Positions 56,083 through 64,000 of a stretch of DNA of 64,000 nucleotides are shown piece after piece. The notes under the pieces are model-generated. The model was not told the DNA's origin. It did no database searches and was given only the letters and a program-made list of their open reading frames with translations. The position numbers and the translations under genes are program-made. This DNA is from Cocos nucifera (Eukaryota > Streptophyta > Magnoliopsida > Arecales > Arecaceae): positions 1-64,000 of the forward strand of contig QRFJ01000048.1 of NCBI GenBank assembly GCA_006176705.1, in the 5' to 3' direction. The number at the start of each line of letters is the position of its first letter. The first letter of the stretch is position 1.

Positions 56083-58985
56083 ATGAAGGTGCACGCTAGC
56101 TTGTGCCATAGCTTGGTGGCACTATTGCTAATGATAATTTTTTTATCACTCACCGAGGATAGGGTGCAGGCCAGATCGCAGCAATCTGAGGTGCGAGAGT
56201 ACTTGAAGCGACTGAATAAGCCTGCCGTCAAGAGCATCGAGGTCTGCCATTTCATCATTCTTTAGTTTATATATATATATATATTTTATATTTTGGGTCA
56301 AAAAATGTTTTTGTTCATTTTGAGGGAGTTTAGAGTAGATTTTCTGGAATATATATTTTGAATAAAAATCTAGTTTTATAGAGCATTTTTTTATACATTA
56401 TTTTAAAGAAGAATGTTAATATGCTTATGATTTTCAAGATTATTTATTTTGTCATTAATCTTCTAAAAGAAGTTTTGATATATCTCTCTCTCACTTATTT
56501 TTCGGTGGTTTTTGCCTCATCTCATGGGTTTAGGTGGTTTTTCTTTCCCATATTACACCTAATAAGCAAAACTCCCTTCAGGAATCTTTACAGAACCTTT
56601 TTATGCTATTTTGTCAAAATATTCGAACTCGTACTAGCCATTACTCGTTAGTGGCTGAATTTACCGCAACCAGTTGTTAGACAATTATACGCTCTGTTAT
56701 TAGTATGGTCGGGACTTATCTTTTATAGATTTTGCTTTTCTTCCAGGATTTTTTTATTCCCGAATTAATTTTCTTTTCTTTTTTTTTTTTGCATGTTGGT
56801 TCTCTTCTACCGAAATTTGCAAGCTAAGGATACTCATCAAACGCTAAAAGATATGTTTGTTCATTTTCTATTGGGTCACTTATAAACGATAAATTTTTTT
56901 ATTTTAATTCGTTCAGTATAATCCAATATAGTTTCTAATGAACTTCGTCTTCTATCATACTTACTATTGGCATTCTTGATTTCAATGTTTCATAATTTGC
57001 AGTTACTTTGTTCTAATGTTTGTTTATTTCTTATTTAAAAAAAAAAAAAGAGCCCAGATGGAGATATCATAGACTGTGTCCATATCTATCATCAACCAGC
57101 CTTTGATCACCCTTTGCTGAAAAACCACACTATCCAGGTCTATTCGCCTTCCTGCCGACTTTCTCTTCTGTTCGATTCTCCCCGCTTCATTTAATGTTTG
57201 CACCCGATGGTTTTCCTTTTATTTTTTTTCATCTCCGCTTCGTCCAAAATCTTTAGATGAGGCCAGCCTTGCACCCAATAAGCCTGCATGATGCGAACAA
57301 GGTGGCATCAAAAAGGAAAACTAGATCCGTATCACAGCTTTGGCGTCAAAATGGGAGGTGCCCTGAGGACACCATCCCCATTAGGAGGATCAGAAAGGAT
57401 GACGTGCTGAGGGCCAGCTCTGCCGAAAGATATGGGAAGAAGAGGCACAATACAGTCCCTAACCCCACTTATGTATTGAGGGGGGAAGGCTATCAACAGG
57501 AGGTATGTAGTTTTGAAAATATATGAAAAAGAGTAGCAATGGAAGTAGCTCTCCATTAGCAATGGAAGTTGCTTGCCCATTTCCTTCCTTCGCCTTTCTA
57601 ATTTGTGTTTGTTGGTGGCTCTTATTGAGTAGCATGCATATAGTTACGTAAATGGAGGTAAGTACTATGGAACAAATTTAGACCTGGATATTTGGAACCC
57701 CTATGTCCAAGGGCCCGAGGAGTTCAGCAGTTCTCAGCTCTGGCTCATTGGAAATCCTACCGGAGATTCCGATGTCATCGAAGCTGGTTGGCATGTATGT
57801 TATTGTTTTAATTTAAGCTAAACAGAGAGTAGTTGTAATTACGTGGAATGATGAAAGTTATCTCTTCATGGATTAACTTCCGTTTGTTGCTCCTTGTTGG
57901 GGAAAAGATCAGGTATATCCGAAGCTGTATGGAGATAATGCAACCAGACTATTTATTTCCTGGACTGTAAGTTAATATTCCTTCATTTCCCGACTTCTAT
58001 TAATTTCTTCTTTCCTCTTGTTCTCCTGCCTCCAAGAAGTGCTCTTAAAGAATAAGTTTATTTAGTGAAATTTATGGGAATTGGATCGTCATGTTTCTGA
58101 ATTTTCTTGTGGTTTTCTGGTCCATTATACGAAAGAGATGAGGTGCCACAGATATCCTTCGTTTCAATAGATGATACAAGGCAAAAACTATAAAAATTGG
58201 GTGGCTTCTAATATTGTTCCATGAAAATTTCAGAGTGACAACTATAAACAAACAGGCTGCTACAACCTGCTCTGCTCTGGGTTCGTTCAAGTCAGTGAAA
58301 AGATGGCGTTGGGTTCTGCCTTGAGCCCCATTTCTGGCAATGATAGTAGCAGACATGGTTTCAATCTACTTATCTGGAAGGTAAAAAAAAAAAAAAATTC
58401 AGATGATTTTTATACAAAAATACATAAAGGGACCTACCTATTGTTCTTTGTTATTGCTCATGCAAAACTACCGTGGTCATATTTAATTATATTTTTGCAC
58501 AGGGCCATGCTAATCCTCTCTATATCAATCCAGAGATATACTTAATTACATTTTCACTTTTTCATCTATAAATGATAAAAAAAATATTTATATGGTTTCA
58601 TTTTTTTGAGCAGGAACGAAGCACAAAGAATTGGTGGTTGAAATATCAAGACTACGTGTTGGGCTACTGGCCTTCTTCCCTATTCAATGATTTGTCAGAG
58701 AGTGCCTCCGCTATACAATGGGGAGGGGTGATTGCGAACTCAAAACCAAATGGTGAGCACACCTCCACAATGATGGGCAATGGCCGTTTCGCAGAATCTA
58801 TCGACGCAAGCAGGTGTTCAAAAATTCAGACAATTGATGAGTCCAACAATCTGCAAGAACCTGAAGGGATTAAGACTGCTTCTCCATTTCTCAACTGCTA
58901 TGATGCGGGCGAAACCGACTTCTATGATAATCTTGGAACTTACTTCTTATATGGGGGTCCTGGTAAAAATTTCCGATGTCCATAG
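56083..58985 (+). CDS. Neprosin-domain secreted protein, copy 2
   Basis: Seven phase-0 exons: 56083-56241, 57051-57137, 57257-57502, 57633-57794, 57913-57966, 58234-58380 and 58614-58985, giving 408 residues. Exon lengths equal those of copy 1 except the last, which is one codon shorter. Domains are as in copy 1: signal peptide (LLLMIIFLSL), activation peptide (CVHIYHQPAFDHPLLKNH), and neprosin domain with VWNP-like IWNPYV, EFSSSQLW, IEAGWH, TGCYNLLCSGFVQV, WGGV and HTSTMMGNG. Glu214 is kept and residue 324 is again Val. The C-terminus RCP is closer to the family's usual cysteine ending than copy 1. All splice sites are intact, and differences from copy 1 are scattered substitutions without stops, which suggests constraint. 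It is an alternative start-to-stop intact gene, not a retrocopy. Confidence 0.88.
58497..58533 (-). pseudogene. U6 snRNA fragment in intron 6 of copy 2
   Basis: GGGCCATGCTAATCCTCTCT, then ATATCAATCCAG, corresponds to 12313-12352 with additional changes from U6. It shares the intron position with copy 1. Confidence 0.65.
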
Positions 58986-59179
58986 AAGACCATAACTTTT
59001 TGTTTCTGGTTCTTGTTGGGAAAAAATAATTGTGATGGTGAACATTCCGTGCACGATGAAGATAAATATCATTTTTCATTTTCATATGAATCAGGTTGAC
59101 CGTCAAAATCACAAAAAACTAGTATTAACAATCAAGCTTGAACGACCAAATAACCTGTATGAAAAATAATTTAACAACC

Positions 59180-59182
<3 letters not shown>

Positions 59183-59222
<40 letters not shown>
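59183..59222. repeat. (GA)n microsatellite
   Basis: About 20 GA units; the equivalent site after copy 1 (13233) has only a few. Confidence 0.95.
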
Positions 59223-59225
<3 letters not shown>

Positions 59226-59430
59226 TTAATATGGAAGCCCTTCGATTTGGAGGATCGATGAAAACCGCTGGGCCATCTTTGGCAAAACTTCCACCATCTG
59301 TGCATGGAAATAATTGGGATTGCACAGAGTATTTCTAGTAAAGCCGGAGGTCGCCGTACGTCCATATCATCATCTATAGGGTAGAATTCCAACTAAGCAA
59401 CAATAAAATCTCAGCCTGTGGATATGATAA

Positions 59431-60079
59431 ATTTAAGTAAACAAGGTACTAAATCAATGATCCAAACCACATTAAAGTTGAAGAACGCACCACCAGGATT
59501 CACCATCTGGAATTTGAGTTCAATCAGAGCTAAAATCATCAACTAATAAAACTCTTTCATCATTTCATGTTTTCTTAATGAAAATCAGACTTGGAATATT
59601 AGTTCAGTTCGTAGCTTAATTCAGCATGAACCACATTGGATGCCGGTTCAACACAAAATTTTCTGAATCTAGTTTAGCAAGTTAGGTCTAATTCGTGGCC
59701 GGCGCAGACTCAAACCGGTAAAATGGATTTGGATGGCTAGTTTTGATCTTGAGTGTCACATTAGGATGGCTGTATCCCAAATTACAAAACTTGCATAGCT
59801 GCAGGATTGTAGCTCTTGTGTTTCTCCAAGGTGTATAATGCTCAAATCCATAGAAACTATCATATTTCGTCTTCTCTCTTTGAGAATCCTAAACTTAAAA
59901 AGGAAAAACTCTAAGGCCCTGTTTGGAAATGCGGTTGGTAGTCGAGCTTTTGTCAATGGAGATTGGGAAATTGTCCAACTTTTTACTTTTTAGAGCAAAT
60001 TTCTATGAGAAATATGTTCGTTGATTTAACTTTTTAGAGTAAATTAATAAATCTTACCACTATTATTAGCAGTTCTACA
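59431..60079. other. Spacer after copy 2
   Basis: No gene. At 59914-59926 GGCCCTGTTTGGAA matches a terminus common in monocot miniature transposons, but no partner terminus is visible. This may be the original flank of the duplicated unit, lost from copy 1. Confidence 0.35.
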
Positions 60080-61534
60080 AAATGATGCACTATTGCTAAT
60101 GATAATTTTTATCACTCACCGAGGATGGATGGCAGGCCAATCGCAGCAATCTGGGGGTTGCGAGAGTACTGAAGCGAACTGAATAAGCTGCCGTCAGAGA
60201 TCGAGTCGGCCATTTCATCAATTCTTTAGATTATATATATATATATATTTAGATTTTGGGTCAAAAAATGTTTTTGTTCATTTGAGGAGTTTAGAGTAGA
60301 TTTTCTGGATATATATTTTGAATAAAAATCTAGTTTATAGGAGCATGTTTTTTATACATTTTTTAAGAGAATGTTAATATGCTTATGATTGGTTCAAGAT
60401 TATTTTATTGTGTCATTAATCTTCTAAAAGAGTTTTGGATATATCTCTCTCTCACTTATTTTTCGGTGTGGTTTTGCCTTCATCTCATGGGTTTAGGTGG
60501 TTTTTCTTTCCCAATTCACCTAATAAGCAAACTCCCTTCAGGATCCTTTACAGAACCCTTTTATGCTATTTTGTCAAAATATTCGAACTCGTACTAGCAT
60601 TACTCGTTAGTGGCTGAATTTACCGCAACAGTGTAGACAATTATCGCTCTGTTATTATATAGTCGGCGATTATCTTTATTAGAGTTTGCTTTTTTCTTCC
60701 AGGATTTTTTTATTCCGAATTAATGTTCGTTTCTTTTTTTTTTTGGCATGTTGGTTCTCTTCTACCGGAAATTTGCAAGCTAAGGATTACTCATCAAACG
60801 CTAAAAGATATGTTTGTTCATTTTCTATGGGGGTCACTTATAAACGATAAATTTGTTTATTTAATTCGTTCAGTATAATCCAATATAGTTTCTAATGACT
60901 CGTTCTTTCTATATACTTACTATTGGGCTTCTTGATTTTCAGTGGTTCATAATTTCCAGTTACTTTTGCTAATTGTTTGTTTTATTTTCTTATTTAAAAA
61001 AAAAAAAAAGAGCCCAATGGAGATATCATTAGACTGTGTCCATATCTATCATCAACCAGCCTTTGTCACCCTTTGCTGAAAAACCACCGCACTATTCCGG
61101 TCTATCGCACTTCCTGCCGACTTTCTCTTCTGTTCGATTCTCCCGCTTCATTTAATGTTTAGCACCCGATGGTTTCCTTTATTTTTTTTCATCGCCGCTT
61201 CGTCCAAAATCTTGCAGATGAGCAGCCTTGCACCCAATAAGCCTCATTGATTTGCGAACAAGGTGCATCAAAAAGGAAAACTAGATCCGTATCACAGCTT
61301 TGGCGTCAAAATGGGAGGTGGCCCTGAGGCACCACCCCATTAGTGGGATCGAAAGCATGACGTGCTGAGGGGCCAGCTCTGCCGAAGATATGGGAGACAG
61401 AGGCAACAATACATCTAACCCCACTTAGTATTGAGGGGAGGCTATCAACAGGAGGATGTAGTTTTGAAAAATATATGAAAAAGAGTGCAATGGAAAGTAG
61501 CTCTCCATTAGCAATGGAAGTTGCTTGCCCATTC
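60080..61534 (+). pseudogene. Neprosin copy 3, indel-ridden partial copy
   Basis: It follows copy 2 from about 56116 to 57582: part of exon 1 (without the start), intron 1, exon 2 near 61010-61095, exon 3 near 61217-61460. Almost every 20-40 bases a single base is gained or lost (for example in exons that are otherwise identical in sequence). Homopolymers and non-homopolymers are both hit. The result is unreadable in all frames. The pattern resembles unpolished long-read sequence more than evolutionary decay. Confidence 0.75.
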
Positions 61535-62334
61535 CTTTTGGTGATAATTCACATCGTGAATCATAATCATCTTTATTGCTATTCGATCGATTATGACTAT
61601 ACCTCTTTTGGTACTTGATTCTATTATTACTTTCTCCATGGCTTTTGCCTTTGCAATGGTCAAGTTTCAATTTTGACTTGAGGGCCTGTTCTGTTGACTC
61701 AACTTCAGTCTTCTTTTATAATCTTTGTTAATGTACTTGGAGGGATCCTATCAATTGATCAACTGAAAGAGTAGTGATATCTTTTAACTCTTCTATGGTA
61801 ATAATAATATGCTCAAATTTCGATAATAGGGAATGAAGGATCTTTTCTACAACTCGTACATCATCGAGTTTTCTCCACTTCACTTTATTTGGTTTACAAT
61901 AACCAAAATGCGAGAAACATAGTCCACAACATTTTTGGACTCTTTCATGCGGATAGTTTCAAATTTCGCTCAAAGCTTTTATAAACGAATCTGCTTTACC
62001 TTTTCATCTTCTTTGAAGACATTAGTAAGGACATCCCATGCCGCTTTGCTCGAACTTGATTCAGTAATTTTTTCGAACGTTGACTCCTCTACTGCTAGAT
62101 AAAGATAAAAGAGAGCCTTTTTATCCTTCTTTTTTTGCATCCTTTAACTCGTTACGTCGGTTTGCAGTCAAAGTAGCTTTATCTTGCTCAGTATACTCTT
62201 GATATCCATTGTTAACTAATTCTTAAAGATCTTAGGAATCAAGTAGTGCTTTCATTTGAATGCACCAATTTTCATAATTGTTGTTTGATAATTTTGAAAT
62301 TTGAGTTTGAAGAAGTTGATTAGTCATTTTTTTT
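61535..62334 (-). pseudogene. Copia gag, second copy (partial)
   Basis: A duplicate of the N-terminal two thirds of the gag at 53459-54415, carrying the same stops. It begins abruptly inside the basic region before the zinc knuckle, where it is fused to neprosin copy 3 sequence. Confidence 0.8.
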
Positions 62335-62359
62335 GACAGAATCTTTCCTTTACACCAAC

Positions 62360-62658
62360 TGTTGGTGGGCTAACTCAACGAACTAATAAATATAATAGTT
62401 TAAAATAAGATTTATTTATAGAATGAACTCAAGTACAAATAAATTCACTTAGTTACAATATAAAATGCATACTTCTATTTATAAAAATAGAGCGACATAA
62501 GTTTTTACAAGAGATAGATACATCTCTATGAAGAAGATATTTTGTAAATAGATATATCTTCTAATTTAAAAGATACAACTTTTTAAAGGGACGCATCTCC
62601 ATGTTATAAATAGATATAACTGTGGATAACTTTTCATAAACAGGTTTAGTAACCAACA
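62360..62658 (-). repeat. Copia LTR, second copy
   Basis: Identical in the compared sequence to 54448-54746, including its flanking GGCTG. Confidence 0.9.
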
Positions 62659-63994
62659 GGCTGTTGGGGTGACTTAGGTCATTGACAGCGTGGTACTTGG
62701 TGAGTCCCGAAGGAAAGACTGTTCTGTCGGCGAAGTGAGGATGGCTGACAGGGCCATGCTTCACGACACTGGCATCTTTGAGGTTGGCTGGATTTTGATG
62801 ATATTCTTCGCCACCCATTCTCGTCTACCACGTTTGATGCGGAACACCACCACCAACTTTTTGGGAATGGTCGACGTCCCATGCCGAGAAGTACCAATAG
62901 GTGCACGCGTTAGGACGTGAGGATGAGCTCGCGGTGGGATACGGTGGTCCACTTCCCATTAGCAGCGGGGCGAGGTGGTTTGAGGAAACGTACCTTCTTT
63001 GGTTGTGCATTGTAAGGCTTGAATTGTGCTGACTGGTGTGGGCTGAAGGGTGGAAGGTTGGTTGGTTTGAGGGTGAGTTCACGTGTAAATTTAGAGGTCT
63101 TGAAGGTGTGAAGAGTGGAGGAAGGAGAGATTGCATGGTGGTTGGTTTTCCCAGCAGCCCCTCTGAGTAATGGAATCTTCCTTTTTTTCTTTTTTTTTTG
63201 GACATGGGATCTTCCTTTGTTGCTTGAGAGAGAAAAATGTACTATTTTCCTCTCTGGAACTTGACGACGACTAGCAATTGGCACGGCGTTCGCTCCCGTG
63301 AGGACACCCTTCAAAGAGGCAACAGCAAAGGGGTCATGATTTTTTCTATTACAAGTCATCTGCATGGTTTATCTTGCATAATAATGTAATCACACGCGAC
63401 CATCTCCATATATCGAATAGTGTTGACCGGTACAAAATTTATAGTACAGCATGCATTCAAAATCATGGTCCCAAGCAAGGATTAAACACTACTATTAATG
63501 ACTATAAATTCTAAATCAACCCCAAGCATCAGCAATCCACAATCATTTCCTGGGATAAAGATGACATGCATGGCAAGTACTATTAAAAATCATAAATATA
63601 GTAATTATAAAATTTTATTGGTCTAGGATATTTTAGTGAAGTTAATCGGGTAGGAAAGATTAATTACAATAGATTATTTGAAATCCTTGGCAGTGGGGTT
63701 GGACCAAAATTCATATCACTATCTCTTCGATTTTGATTGTGTTGTTAATGGAAGGAGATCTAAACAGTTCTAATTATTTGGGGGTAGAAAAAGGAAATAA
63801 TTGATGAGCTATATATAATTTGATGATACCGTGTAGCCTCCTTCAATTAACTCACATTAGCAGAATCCATGGTATTTAATCAATATAAGGTATACTGACA
63901 TAAATATATAGCATTGAGGGGAAGAAATTTTGTTTTATATATTGGATTGTATGTTTGTTTCTTTTCAATGAAAACGGGTTGAAGGAAGGAAGCC

Positions 63995-64000
63995 ATGAAG
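63995..64000 (+). CDS. Start of a further neprosin gene copy (cut by window)
   Basis: The window ends ATGAAG, equivalent to the first two codons at 56083, with the same upstream sequence and TATA-like site. Whether the rest exists lies outside the window. Confidence 0.5.

Larger units (their letters stand above)
61535..64000. repeat. Second copy of 53622-56088
   Basis: From TTTTGGTGAT onward the sequence equals 53622-56088 at a constant offset of 7912 after one missing base near 61547. It includes copia gag (61535-62334), the LTR (62360-62658), the LINE-like region (62663-63372) and the neprosin upstream region. I saw no further difference in the parts I compared. It runs off the window end. 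Confidence 0.93.

Noticed and set aside
59138..59392. ORFs with ERERER or SLSLSL runs
   Set aside because: They are produced by translating the GA microsatellite at 59183-59222.

Overview
The window reads as plant nuclear DNA, probably from a monocot such as a palm. The evidence is spliced genes with GT-AG introns, a seven-exon neprosin-type gene of a strictly plant family, and plant classes of transposable element: CACTA elements with TNP2-type transposase, Ty1-copia, Ty3-gypsy and L1-type LINEs. Species assignment is an inference from general character; nothing in the sequence fixes it. There is no bacterial operon, CRISPR array or rRNA, and I recognise no tRNA.

Only two intact host genes are visible. 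They are a tandem pair of secreted neprosin-domain proteins (9888-12816 and 56083-58985, both + strand, 409 and 408 residues). Their intron positions are the same, and their flanks are homologous (about 9220-13437 against 55560-59430). Both carry valine where I infer the family's second catalytic glutamate should be, so they may be non-catalytic. Intron 6 of each holds the same antisense U6 snRNA fragment, which therefore predates the duplication.

The 42 kb between the pair, and the region upstream, is almost all transposon. Positions 1-9200 hold LTR retroelement debris, a truncated CACTA element (440 to about 2390), inverted Ty3-gypsy LTRs (3189-4173, 4712-5500, 6676-7974) with minisatellite interiors, and a CACTA-like end. 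Positions 13440-20877 hold AT-rich DNA-transposon repeats, a copia 5' end (14094-14800), decayed long LTRs and a solo LTR (18754-20877). From about 21480 to 55460 lies a nested stack. A minus-strand LINE is interrupted by a copia element (27882-54746). The copia in turn carries a non-autonomous gypsy element (28278-35671, target duplication CTTTC), a non-autonomous CACTA element (36078-41521, TTA) and a larger CACTA element with a decayed TNP2 transposase (42384-50889, TTA). Removing the three insertions rejoins the copia reading frame and leaves about 5.5 kb.

The right end is suspect. Positions 60080-61534 are a third neprosin copy riddled with single-base indels. Positions 61535-64000 repeat 53622-56088 essentially base for base, running from mid-gag through the copia LTR to the start of the neprosin gene. 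This looks more like an assembly or gap-fill artefact than a recent biological duplication. I found no clearly new biological system. The most interesting items are the putative pseudo-protease pair, the two CACTA elements with complementary deletions, a CACTA lineage with TACTA ends, and the extra 3' ORF in the copia element.
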